Of a stretch of 27,523 nucleotides of DNA, positions 15,010-22,489 are shown piece by piece. The position numbers and the translations under genes were made by a program. The notes under the pieces were generated by a model that worked only from the letters and a program-made list of their open reading frames with translations, was not told the origin of the DNA and did not search any database. This DNA comes from Sphingomonas sp. UBA1000 (lineage in GTDB: Bacteria > Pseudomonadota > Alphaproteobacteria > Sphingomonadales > Sphingomonadaceae): NCBI GenBank assembly GCA_002291855.1, contig DBAW01000101.1:1-27523 (forward strand), in the 5' to 3' direction. The number at the start of each line of letters is the position of its first letter. Position 1 is the stretch's first letter.

Positions 15010-16307
15010 AGGCGCTGCTGATGCTGGGGGCGGCGCTGGCCGCAGCGGTTCCGGCCGGGGCCGAAACGGTGGCGATTGTCGGCGGGCGCGTGGCGCTGGG
15101 CGACGGATCGGCACCGGTCGACAATGGCAATGTCATCCTGCGTGACGGGCGCATCGTCGCGGCGGGGGCCGGGGTCGCGGTGCCGCCGGGGGCGCGGGTG
15201 ATCGATGCGACCGGCAAATGGGTCGCGCCCGGCTTTGTCGCCGGGTTCAGCCGGCTGGGGCTGGTCGAGGTCGATGCGGTCGACGACACCAACGACACCG
15301 CCGCGCGCGGTTCGCCCTATTCGGCGGCGATCGATATCGAGCCGGGGATCAACCCGCGCGTGTCGGCCATTGCCGTCAGCCGTGCCGGTGGCGTGACCCG
15401 TGCGGTCGTCGCCCCCGAAACCGCGAACGAGATTTTCGCCGGGCAGGGCGCGGTGATCGACACCGGCGCGGACATGGATGCGGTGACGGTGCCGCGCGCC
15501 TTCCAGTTCGTCGAGCTGGGCGAGGCGGGCGCGCGCACGGCCGGGGGCAGCCGCCCGGCGGCGATCCTCGAGTTCCGCACCAAGCTGCGCGCGGCGCAAA
15601 GCTATGCGCGCAATCCGGCCGGCTATGGCGGCGACAGCAAGGATGCGCTGCTGCCGGCAGCCGATGCCGCGGCGCTTGTCGCGGTGGTCGAAGGCCGGGT
15701 GCCGCTGCTCGTCCATGTCGAAAGCGCGTCGGATATCCTGACCGTGCTGCGTCTGAAGCGCGATTTCGCGGCGCTGCGCCTCGTGCTTGTCGGCGCGTCC
15801 GAAGGCTGGATGGTCGCGCGCGAGATTGCGGCGGCGCGGGTGCCGGTGCTCGCCTCGGCGCTCAACGACCTGCCGGCCTCGTTCGAGATGCTGGCCGCCA
15901 CCCAGTCCAATATCGGCCGCCTGCGCGCGGCGGGCGTCACCGTCGGGATCGGGATGATCGACGACAATGAGGCGCGGCAGGCGCGCTATGCCGCGCAATA
16001 TGCCGGCAATCTGGTTGCCCTGTCGCGCATTCCGGGGGCCGGCGGGATGAGCTGGGGCGAGGCGCTGGCCGCGATCACCTCCGCGCCTGCCGAGGCGCTG
16101 GGGCTGGGTAGCGATATCGGCTCGCTGCGTCCGGGCCGGCGCGCCGACGTTGTGCTGTGGAGCGGCGATCCGCTGGAGCTGCAAAGCAAGGCGGAGCGGG
16201 TGTGGATCGACGGCGTCGAACAGCCGCTCGGCACCCGCCAGACGCGGCTGCGCGACCGCTATCTCCAGCCGCAGGAAGGCGATCTGCCCAAGGCCTATCA
16301 GCGCTGA
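15006..16307 (+). CDS. Exported amidohydrolase homologue lacking metal ligands
   Basis: A 433-residue protein with a Sec signal peptide (MKALLMLGAALAAAVPAGA) and the same overall fold as its upstream neighbour: matching KWVAPGF before the first strand and LRPGRRADVVLWSGDP at the end. The metal residues are gone. Where the neighbour has DIHSH this protein has AGFSR (Phe81, Arg83 in place of both histidines); HNH is replaced by HVE, the HH pair by GAS and the SDD block by IDD. It is therefore probably a non-catalytic partner or an enzyme with a different mechanism. The start overlaps the preceding stop in ATGA, so the two are made together. Signal peptide, frame and codon use are intact, so it is not a decaying gene. 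Confidence 0.88.
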   Translation: MKALLMLGAALAAAVPAGAETVAIVGGRVALGDGSAPVDNGNVILRDGRIVAAGAGVAVPPGARVIDATGKWVAPGFVAGFSRLGLVEVDAVDDTNDTAARGSPYSAAIDIEPGINPRVSAIAVSRAGGVTRAVVAPETANEIFAGQGAVIDTGADMDAVTVPRAFQFVELGEAGARTAGGSRPAAILEFRTKLRAAQSYARNPAGYGGDSKDALLPAADAAALVAVVEGRVPLLVHVESASDILTVLRLKRDFAALRLVLVGASEGWMVAREIAAARVPVLASALNDLPASFEMLAATQSNIGRLRAAGVTVGIGMIDDNEARQARYAAQYAGNLVALSRIPGAGGMSWGEALAAITSAPAEALGLGSDIGSLRPGRRADVVLWSGDPLELQSKAERVWIDGVEQPLGTRQTRLRDRYLQPQEGDLPKAYQR

Positions 16308-16347
16308 GGCCGGGCGGGCGAAGCGAGGACGAACCGGGGAGAGGCGG

Positions 16348-17076
16348 ATGAACGGGTTGACGGCGGTCTGGCTGGGCGTGGGCGGCTTTGTCGGCACGCA
16401 TCTGCTGCTTTCGCATCCGCTGCGCGCGCCGCTGGTCGCGCGGCTGGGCGAAAAGGGCTTTCAGGGCCTGTATTCGCTGGTCGCCTTCGCCACGTTCGGG
16501 CTGATGGTCTGGGCGCTCAAGCGCATCGGGCCGGAGGCGTTTCTGTGGTCGCCCCCCGGCTGGGCCTGGCCGGTCGCAAGCGGGGTGATGCTGCTTGCCA
16601 GCATTTTGCTGGCGGGATCGATGGTCGGCAATCCGGCGCTGCCGGGCATGCCGCACGATCCCGCCGGCCCGCGCGGCGTGCTGGCGATCACCCGCCACCC
16701 GATGATGTGGGGCTTTGCGCTCTGGGCGCTGGTGCACGGGCTGATCTGGCCCCAGCCCTCGGTGCTGATCCTCGCCGGGGGGATCGCCCTGCTCGCGCTG
16801 GCCGGCGCGGCCGGGCAGGATGCCAAGAAATCCCGGCTCCAGCCCGATTTCTGGCCGGGCTGGCGCGCGCGGACCGCCTTTGTGCCGTTCACCGGGCCGG
16901 CCCCGCTCAGCGCGCTCTGGCCCGGCTGGCGGGTGCTGGCAGCGGGGGTGGCGCTGTGGCTCGCCGCCACCTGGCTGCACCCGGTGGCGGGGGCCCCGGC
17001 CGTCGGCATCTGGGCCGGGGCCGGGGACGTCACGGTTAGAGCGACCGATCCGATTACATTGGACCGGTCGCTCTAG
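16348..17076 (+). CDS. NnrU-family integral membrane protein
   Basis: A 242-residue multi-pass membrane protein resembling the NnrU family, which is distantly like membrane methyltransferases of the isoprenylcysteine type. NnrU is named from denitrification gene clusters, but here no nitrogen-oxide genes are near, so no process can be assigned. About six hydrophobic segments are visible, with the conserved ITRHPMMWGFALWALVH block near residues 112-130 and a FVPFTGPAP segment later. GGGGAGAGG lies just before the ATG. The last 13 residues (VRATDPITLDRSL) and the stop codon are read from the double-palindrome element at 17037-17138, so the native C-terminus may have been replaced. It ends the transporter-amidohydrolase run, 40 bases after it. 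Confidence 0.82.
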   Translation: MNGLTAVWLGVGGFVGTHLLLSHPLRAPLVARLGEKGFQGLYSLVAFATFGLMVWALKRIGPEAFLWSPPGWAWPVASGVMLLASILLAGSMVGNPALPGMPHDPAGPRGVLAITRHPMMWGFALWALVHGLIWPQPSVLILAGGIALLALAGAAGQDAKKSRLQPDFWPGWRARTAFVPFTGPAPLSALWPGWRVLAAGVALWLAATWLHPVAGAPAVGIWAGAGDVTVRATDPITLDRSL

Positions 17077-17138
17077 GCCTTTGATTTACCGCATTTTCCG
17101 AGTCGCCGGGTGAGTGCACCCGGCTTGAAAATGCTCTA
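17037..17138. repeat. 102-bp double-palindrome intergenic element
   Basis: The element starts TAGAGC and ends GCTCTA. Palindrome one has perfect 11-bp arms, TAGAGCGACCG (17037-17047) and CGGTCGCTCTA (17065-17075). Palindrome two runs from GCATTTTC (17091) to GAAAATGC (17134), with an inner CCGGGTG/CACCCGG stem and unequal bulges. It is AT-richer in parts than its surroundings. The layout resembles the two-palindrome RIME elements known in rhizobia, but family membership is not proven. It fills the whole space between two convergent genes and provides both stop codons. Confidence 0.8.
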
Positions 17139-18131
17139 TAGCCTGACCATCCGCAGCCCGCGCTCGCCATAGCGCGGCCCGGCCGCAGCGCCGGGCGGCA
17201 CGGCGGCCGACAGCTCGGCGAGATCGGCCGCGCTCAGCTCCAGATCGGCAGCGGCCACGCTGTCGCGCATCGTTTCGCGCCGCTTGACGCCGGGGATCGG
17301 CACGATGTGCGGCCCCTGCGCGATCAGCCAGGCGAGCGCGACCTGCGCCATGCTTGCGCCGATGCGCGCCGCAACCGCGCCGATGGCATCGACGATGCGC
17401 AGATTGGCCGGCAGATTTTCGTCCGAATAGCGCGGATCATTGTGCCGCCAGTCGCCTTCGGGCAGGTCGGCACGGCTGCGGATCTGGCCGGTCAGGAACC
17501 CGCGCCCGAGCGGTGAATAGGGCACAAAGCCGATGCCGAGTTCGGCACAGGTGGCAAGGATATCGTTCTCGACATCGCGTTCCCACAGCGAATATTCGCT
17601 TTGCAGCGCGGCGACGGGGTGCACCGCCGCCGCCCGGCGCAGGGTCGCGGGCCCTGCTTCCGACAGGCCGATATGGCGGATCTTGCCGGCGCGGACGAGG
17701 TCGGCAAGCGCGCCCATCACCTCCTCGATCGGCACCGCCGGGTCGACCCGGTGCTGGTAATAAAGATCGATGGTGTCGATGCCGAGCCGCCTGAGCGAGC
17801 CGTCGACCGCGCGGGCGATATTGGCCGGGGTCGAATCCACCCCGGTGATCTGGCCGCCATCGAAGCGGAAACCGAATTTGGTCGCGATCACCAGCCCGTC
17901 GCGCCGGCCCCTGATCGCCTCGCCGACCAGTTCCTCATTCTGGAACGGCCCGTAAATCTCGGCCGTGTCGAGAAAGGTGACACCCAGGTCGATCGCTTCA
18001 TGGATGGTGCGGATCGCCTCGCCGGGATCGGCCGGTCCGCCATAATTGATGTTGCCGTCGCGGATCATCGGCATGCAGCCAAGCCCGATCGCCGATACTT
18101 CCAGGCCCTGACCCAGGGTGCGATATTTCAC
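17136..18131 (-). CDS. Aldo/keto reductase
   Basis: A 331-residue NADPH-dependent oxidoreductase of the AKR superfamily (Tas/YhdN/YajO-like group) that reduces aldehydes or ketones in the cytosol. The catalytic tetrad is visible: Asp55, Tyr60, Lys85 and His127 (in LYYQHRVD). The fold starts with LGQGLEVSAIGLGCM and ends with the cofactor segment PIPGVKRRETMRDSVAA. The frame is open for 68 codons further upstream, antisense to the start of glmM, but GTG 18131 has GGAG about 8 bases before it and gives the standard length. It is divergent from glmM across 52 bases. The TAG stop uses the last three bases of the double-palindrome element. Substrate unknown. Confidence 0.93.
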   Translation of the reverse strand: MKYRTLGQGLEVSAIGLGCMPMIRDGNINYGGPADPGEAIRTIHEAIDLGVTFLDTAEIYGPFQNEELVGEAIRGRRDGLVIATKFGFRFDGGQITGVDSTPANIARAVDGSLRRLGIDTIDLYYQHRVDPAVPIEEVMGALADLVRAGKIRHIGLSEAGPATLRRAAAVHPVAALQSEYSLWERDVENDILATCAELGIGFVPYSPLGRGFLTGQIRSRADLPEGDWRHNDPRYSDENLPANLRIVDAIGAVAARIGASMAQVALAWLIAQGPHIVPIPGVKRRETMRDSVAAADLELSAADLAELSAAVPPGAAAGPRYGERGLRMVRL

Positions 18132-18183
18132 TGGCCTCTCCTTCGCGCTAGGGGTCTTGCCACCATTCATGAGACGGACAGGC

Positions 18184-19521
18184 ATGGCGCGCAAATTTTT
18201 CGGGACGGACGGCATTCGCGGCCGGGTGAATACCGATCGGATGACGGCGGCGATGGCGATGCGGGTGGGCATGGCGGCGGGCGCGCATTTTCTGCGCGGC
18301 GACCATATCCACCGCGTGGTGATCGGCAAGGACACCCGCCTGTCGGGCTATATGATCGAACCGGCGCTGGTCGCGGGCTTCACCAGCGTCGGCATGGACG
18401 TGGTGCTGGTCGGGCCGATGCCGACGCCGGCGGTGGCGATGCTCACCCGGTCGATGCGCGCCGATCTGGGCGTGATGATTTCGGCCAGCCACAATCCCTT
18501 TGCCGACAATGGCATCAAGCTGTTCGGCCCCGATGGCTATAAGCTGTCCGATGATGACGAGCTGGCGATCGAGGCGCTGATCGATGCCGACCCGTTGCTG
18601 GCCGCGGCCGAGCGGACCGGGCGGGCGCGGCGCGTCGACGATGCGCAGGGGCGCTATATCCATGCGGTCAAATCGAGCTTTCCCGAGGGGTTGCGGCTCG
18701 ACGGGCTGAAGGTCGCGGTGGATTGCGCGAATGGCGCCGCCTACAAGGTCGCGCCCGCTGCCCTGTGGGAGCTGGGGGCCGAGGTCGTGCCGCTGGGCGT
18801 GCAGCCCAATGGCACCAACATCAACCAGGCCTGCGGTTCGACCGCGCCGCAGACATTGCAGGAAACCGTGGTCGCCAGCGGCGCGCATATCGGCCTGGCG
18901 CTTGACGGCGATGCCGACCGGCTGATCGTGGTCGACGAGGCCGGGCGGATCATCGATGGCGACCAGCTGATGGCGCTGATCGCCACCAGCTGGGCGCGGG
19001 CGGGCAAGCTGCGCGGCGGCGGGCTGGTTGCGACCGTGATGTCCAATCTGGGGCTGGAACGCCGGCTGGCGGGCGAGGGGCTGACGCTGGAGCGGACCAA
19101 GGTCGGCGACCGCTATGTCCTCGAACGGATGCGCGCGGGCGGCTTCAATGTCGGCGGCGAACAATCGGGCCATATCATCCTGTCCGATCATGCAACGACC
19201 GGCGACGGGCTGGGCGCGGGGTTGCAGGTGCTGGCCGAGCTGGTCCAGTCCGGCCGCCCGGCCAGCGAGCTGCTGCGCCAGTTCGAGCCGGTGCCGCAGC
19301 TGCTCAAAAATGTCCGCTTCGGCGGCGGCCGGCCGCTCGACGATGCGCGGGTGAAGGCGGCGATCGCGTCGGCCGAGGCCGAGCTGGACGGCAAGGGCCG
19401 GCTGGTGATCCGCCCGTCGGGCACCGAACCGCTGATCCGCGTGATGGCCGAGGGCGATGATGCCGGCCAGGTGGAACGGGTGGTCGACAGCATCTGCGCG
19501 GCCGTGGCGGAGGTCGCCTGA
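18184..19521 (+). CDS. glmM: Phosphoglucosamine mutase GlmM
   Basis: A 445-residue alpha-D-phosphohexomutase converting glucosamine-6-phosphate to glucosamine-1-phosphate, which leads to UDP-GlcNAc for peptidoglycan, LPS and the WecB substrate. It begins ARKFFGTDGIRG; the phosphoserine loop is ISASHNPFADNGIK with Ser102, the magnesium loop is DGDADR (241-246), the sugar loop includes GGEQSGH, and the phosphate loop is RPSGTEPLIRVM. Length is exactly typical. ATG 18184 has GGACAGG just before it; ATG 18169 would add five residues. It leads a run of four genes (glmM, DUF1272, thiD, rnhB) with overlaps or gaps of 4 bases. Confidence 0.96.
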   Translation: MARKFFGTDGIRGRVNTDRMTAAMAMRVGMAAGAHFLRGDHIHRVVIGKDTRLSGYMIEPALVAGFTSVGMDVVLVGPMPTPAVAMLTRSMRADLGVMISASHNPFADNGIKLFGPDGYKLSDDDELAIEALIDADPLLAAAERTGRARRVDDAQGRYIHAVKSSFPEGLRLDGLKVAVDCANGAAYKVAPAALWELGAEVVPLGVQPNGTNINQACGSTAPQTLQETVVASGAHIGLALDGDADRLIVVDEAGRIIDGDQLMALIATSWARAGKLRGGGLVATVMSNLGLERRLAGEGLTLERTKVGDRYVLERMRAGGFNVGGEQSGHIILSDHATTGDGLGAGLQVLAELVQSGRPASELLRQFEPVPQLLKNVRFGGGRPLDDARVKAAIASAEAELDGKGRLVIRPSGTEPLIRVMAEGDDAGQVERVVDSICAAVAEVA

Positions 19522-19745
19522 TGCTGGCGATGCGCCCCGATTGCGAACGCTGCGGCGCCGACCTGCCGGCCGATGCGCCGGGGGCGTTCATCTGCTCGTT
19601 CGAATGCACCTTCTGCGCCGAATGCGCCGACAGCCTTGACGAGCATTGCCCGAATTGCGGCGGCGAGTTGCTCGACCGGCCGACGCGCACCGGGGCGGCG
19701 CTGGCGCGCCATCCGGCCGACACGCGGCGCCGGTTCGCCGGGTGA
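19521..19745 (+). CDS. DUF1272 small zinc-ribbon-like protein
   Basis: A 74-residue protein. Eight cysteines (residues 8, 11, 25, 29, 32, 35, 43, 46) lie in CxxC-like pairs, including FICSFECTFCAECAD and CPNCGGEL, which fit two structural zinc sites and match the uncharacterised DUF1272 family by recall. No signal peptide or membrane helix is seen. It overlaps the glmM stop by one base (TGATG) and the thiD start by four (GTGA), so it is co-translated with both. Function unknown; position inside a tight housekeeping run is the only clue. Confidence 0.88.
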   Translation: MLAMRPDCERCGADLPADAPGAFICSFECTFCAECADSLDEHCPNCGGELLDRPTRTGAALARHPADTRRRFAG

Positions 19746-20512
19746 TCCCGCGCATCCTGATTATCGCCGGGTCGGATTCGGGCGGTGGTGCGGGCATCCA
19801 GGCCGATATCCGCACGGTGACGATGCTGGGCGGCCATCCGATGACCGCGATCACCGCCATCACCGCGCAGAACACGTGCGGCGTCGATGCGGTGCTGCCG
19901 GTGCCGCCCGAGATGATCGTCGCACAGATCGACGCGGTGATTGGCGATATCGGCGTCGATGCGGTCAAGATCGGCATGATCGGATCGGCCGACGCCGCCG
20001 ATGCGGTCGCGGCGCGGCTGGCCGGGCTGGCGGTGCCGCTGGTTCTTGACCCGGTAATGGTGGCAACCAGCGGTGCGCAGCTGGCCGATGCGGCGACGGT
20101 CGCCGCGCTTGGCCGGCTGATGGCGCTGGCGACGGTCGTGACCCCCAATCTGCCCGAACTGGACGCGCTGGGCGGCGAGGCGGCGGTGCTCGGCCATGGC
20201 TGCCTGCTTGCGGCCAAGGGCGGGCATGGCGCGGGCGATATGGTCGTCGACCGGCTGATCGGGCCGGGTGGCGAGCTGGCACGGGTCGAAGCGCCGCGGA
20301 TCGCCACGCGTCACAGCCATGGCACCGGCTGCACCTTTGCCGCCGCGCTGGCGACCGGGCTGGGGGCAGGGCTGTCGGCAGAACGAGCCTTTGTGCGCGC
20401 GGTCGATTTCGTGCGCGCCGCACTTGCCGCCGCGCCGGGGCTGGGGCGCGGTCACGGGCCGCTCGGCCATGCGCTGGGCGCGGTGCCGTTCGATCTGATC
20501 AACAGGGGCTGA
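19742..20512 (+). CDS. thiD: Hydroxymethylpyrimidine/phosphomethylpyrimidine kinase ThiD
   Basis: A 256-residue ribokinase-fold kinase that phosphorylates HMP and HMP-phosphate to HMP-PP for thiamine synthesis. Substrate block: IIAGSDSGGGAGIQADIRT (about residues 7-25), then MTAITAITAQNT; LDPVMVATSGAQL in the middle; and the anion-hole block HGTGCTFAAALATG with GTGC at 194-197. Length is standard. The start is a GTG overlapping the preceding stop (GTGA); the frame is open further upstream but adds nothing conserved. No other thiamine gene is in the window. Confidence 0.94.
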   Translation: MIPRILIIAGSDSGGGAGIQADIRTVTMLGGHPMTAITAITAQNTCGVDAVLPVPPEMIVAQIDAVIGDIGVDAVKIGMIGSADAADAVAARLAGLAVPLVLDPVMVATSGAQLADAATVAALGRLMALATVVTPNLPELDALGGEAAVLGHGCLLAAKGGHGAGDMVVDRLIGPGGELARVEAPRIATRHSHGTGCTFAAALATGLGAGLSAERAFVRAVDFVRAALAAAPGLGRGHGPLGHALGAVPFDLINRG

Positions 20513-20516
20513 CCCA

Positions 20517-21125
20517 ATGCCCGATCTGGTGCATGAACAGGCCTGTCCCGCGCCCGTTGCCGGGGTCGATGAAGCCGGGCGCGGGCCGCTGGCCGGGCCG
20601 GTGGTCGCCGCCGCCGTCATCCTGCCCGCCAGCGGGCTGCCGGACGGGATCGACGATTCCAAGCGGTTGACCGCATCGCGCCGCGCGGGGCTGGCTGCGG
20701 CGATCCGCGCCTGTGCCGATGTCGGGCTGGGCATTGCCGAGGTCGAGGAGATTGACCGGCTCAACATCCTTGCCGCGACGATGCTGGCCATGACCCGCGC
20801 GGTCGCGGCGCTGGGCGCACCGCCGGCGTTCGTGCTTGTCGATGGCAACCGGCTGCCGCGCTGGGACTGGCCGTCGCGCGCGCTGGTCGGCGGTGACCGG
20901 CTGAGCCTGTCGATCGCGGCGGCCTCGATCATCGCCAAGCATGAGCGCGACCAGATGATGATCGCGGCCGACCTGGCCTATCCCGGTTACGGCTTTGCCG
21001 CGCACAAGGGCTATGGCTCGGCCGTGCATATGGCGGCGCTGCGCACGCTCGGCTCGACGCCGCTGCACCGGACGAGCTTTGCCCCGGTGGCGGCGGCGCT
21101 GCGGGACGGAGCGGGGCCGGGCTGA
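20517..21125 (+). CDS. rnhB: Ribonuclease HII
   Basis: A 202-residue enzyme that cuts the RNA strand of RNA-DNA hybrids and single ribonucleotides in DNA. The catalytic acidic residues are readable: Asp18 and Glu19 in GVDEAGRGPLAGPV, Asp109 in LVDGNRLP, and Asp145 in IIAKHERD. The HKGYGS block near the C-terminus is typical. It starts 4 bases after thiD. Its last codons form part of a hairpin followed by a T-run. Its neighbour downstream is the cell-cycle methyltransferase gene ccrM, a pairing I recall from other alphaproteobacteria. Confidence 0.95.
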   Translation: MPDLVHEQACPAPVAGVDEAGRGPLAGPVVAAAVILPASGLPDGIDDSKRLTASRRAGLAAAIRACADVGLGIAEVEEIDRLNILAATMLAMTRAVAALGAPPAFVLVDGNRLPRWDWPSRALVGGDRLSLSIAAASIIAKHERDQMMIAADLAYPGYGFAAHKGYGSAVHMAALRTLGSTPLHRTSFAPVAAALRDGAGPG

Positions 21126-21139
21126 GGAGCGGCTTTTTT
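21116..21139 (+). terminator. Candidate intrinsic terminator after rnhB
   Basis: GCC (21116-21118), a two-base bulge and GCT pair with AGC and GGC (21128-21133) around a GAGG loop, followed directly by six T residues (21134-21139). The stem is short and includes the rnhB stop codon, so efficiency is uncertain. Confidence 0.45.
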
Positions 21140-21166
21140 CGTCGCCGCGTGCATTCATTCAGGCGT

Positions 21167-21307
21167 GAGTCTTTTGGGCCACACCACAAGCCGTTGAGTC
21201 CCGCGAGTCGCGTCGGACTCAATCGGTTGTGGCCGCCGCCGCCAGCGCCGCACCGGGTCGCCTTGTTCTCCACCTGTTCCGGGTTGACCGCCGAGTCGCG
21301 GTGACTC
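21167..21307. promoter_or_regulatory. ccrM upstream region with six GANTC sites and a large palindrome
   Basis: GANTC sites lie at 21167, 21196, 21205, 21216, 21293 and 21303. Three are inside a 49-base imperfect palindrome (arms 21184-21200 and 21216-21232; the inner CGCGAGTCGCG at 21202-21212 is itself symmetric). The last two form an inverted pair (GAGTC-N5-GACTC, 21293-21307), 35 bases before the ccrM ATG. The encoded enzyme methylates GANTC, so the methylation state can feed back on this region. In Caulobacter GANTC sites in the ccrM leader are known to influence its shut-off. The gap has no gene. Confidence 0.75.
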
Positions 21308-21341
21308 ATGCCGGCGTCAACACCGGATGCAGGAACATTTT

Positions 21342-22481
21342 ATGGGCGTTTTGACGAAGATCGAACGGCGCGGTCGCGCGCGCACGCAGCAGGCGCGTGA
21401 CGCCGCACCCGTCCTGCCGCTCGACCAGATCCTGATGGACGACTGCATCGCCGCGATGCGCGCGCTGCCGGCGCGCAGCGTCGACATGATCTTTGCCGAT
21501 CCGCCCTACAATCTTCAGCTGGGCGGCGACCTCTACCGGCCGGAGGGCGGGCGGGTCGATGCGGTCACCAATGACTGGGACCGGTTCGACACGTTCGAGG
21601 CCTATGACCGCTTCACCCGTGCCTGGCTGGCCGAGGCGCGGCGGATCCTGAAGGACAATGGCACGATCTGGGTGATCGGCAGCTATCACAACATCTTCCG
21701 CGTGGGCGCGGCGATTCAGGATGCCGGCTACTGGATCCTGAACGACATCATCTGGCGCAAGGCCAATCCGATGCCCAATTTCAAGGGCACGCGCTTTACC
21801 AATGCCCATGAAACGCTGATCTGGGCGTCGAAGAGCGAGGATGCGCGCTACACCTTCAACTACCGGGCGATGAAGACGCTCAATGACGAGCTGCAGATGC
21901 GCTCCGACTGGGTGCTGCCGATCTGCGCCGGGCAGGAACGGTTGAAGCGCGGCGGCACCAAGGCGCATCCGACGCAGAAGCCCGAGGCGCTGCTCTACCG
22001 GGTGCTGCTCGCCTGCACCAAGCCGGGCGATGTCGTGCTCGATCCGTTTTTCGGCACCGGCACCACCGGCGCGGTCGCCAAGCGGCTGGGGCGGCACTGG
22101 ATCGGGATCGAGCGCGAGGCCGATTATGTCGAGGTTGCGCGCGAACGCATTGCCGCGGCGCTGCCGCTCGATGAATCGGCGCTGCGCACCATGCAGTCGC
22201 CGGCCGCCGCGCCGCGCGTCGCGTTCGGCCTGCTCGTTGAAACCGGGATGATCCGCCCCGGCACCGTGCTGACCGACGCCAAGCGCCGCTTCCGCGCCAC
22301 CGTGGGTGCGGACGGATCGCTGGTCAGCGACGGGGCGAGCGGATCGATCCACCGGCTGGGGGCGATCCTGCAAGGCGCGCCGTCATGCAATGGCTGGACC
22401 TTCTGGCATTATGAGGCGGAAGACGGGCTGAAGCCGATCGACGCGCTGCGCCAGACCTATCTGCTCGCCACCCAGCCCTGA
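21342..22481 (+). CDS. ccrM: Cell-cycle-regulated adenine DNA methyltransferase CcrM (GANTC)
   Basis: A 379-residue beta-class N6-adenine methyltransferase that methylates GANTC after replication and thereby times gene expression in the alphaproteobacterial cell cycle. The catalytic motif DPPY is at 53-56, ahead of the cofactor motif DPFFGTGTT at 234-242, the order expected for the beta class. The C-terminal about 100 residues (FGLLVETGMIRPGTVL, then NGWTFWHYE and the terminal ID.LR block) form the RAMA domain of CcrM that contacts DNA. AGGA lies 7 bases before ATG 21342; ATG 21327 would add five residues. folP follows after 8 bases. Expression is probably limited to a cell-cycle window through its GANTC-rich upstream region. 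Confidence 0.95.
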   Translation: MGVLTKIERRGRARTQQARDAAPVLPLDQILMDDCIAAMRALPARSVDMIFADPPYNLQLGGDLYRPEGGRVDAVTNDWDRFDTFEAYDRFTRAWLAEARRILKDNGTIWVIGSYHNIFRVGAAIQDAGYWILNDIIWRKANPMPNFKGTRFTNAHETLIWASKSEDARYTFNYRAMKTLNDELQMRSDWVLPICAGQERLKRGGTKAHPTQKPEALLYRVLLACTKPGDVVLDPFFGTGTTGAVAKRLGRHWIGIEREADYVEVARERIAAALPLDESALRTMQSPAAAPRVAFGLLVETGMIRPGTVLTDAKRRFRATVGADGSLVSDGASGSIHRLGAILQGAPSCNGWTFWHYEAEDGLKPIDALRQTYLLATQP

Positions 22482-22489
22482 GCCGGTCC

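Noticed and set aside
15006..16307. Second amidohydrolase as a pseudogene
   Set aside because: Intact frame, signal peptide, normal codon use and translational coupling argue for a maintained protein with altered function.
13588..16397. Long minus-strand open frames opposite the two amidohydrolase genes
   Set aside because: Compositionally mirror images of the real genes, with no recognisable motifs or credible starts.
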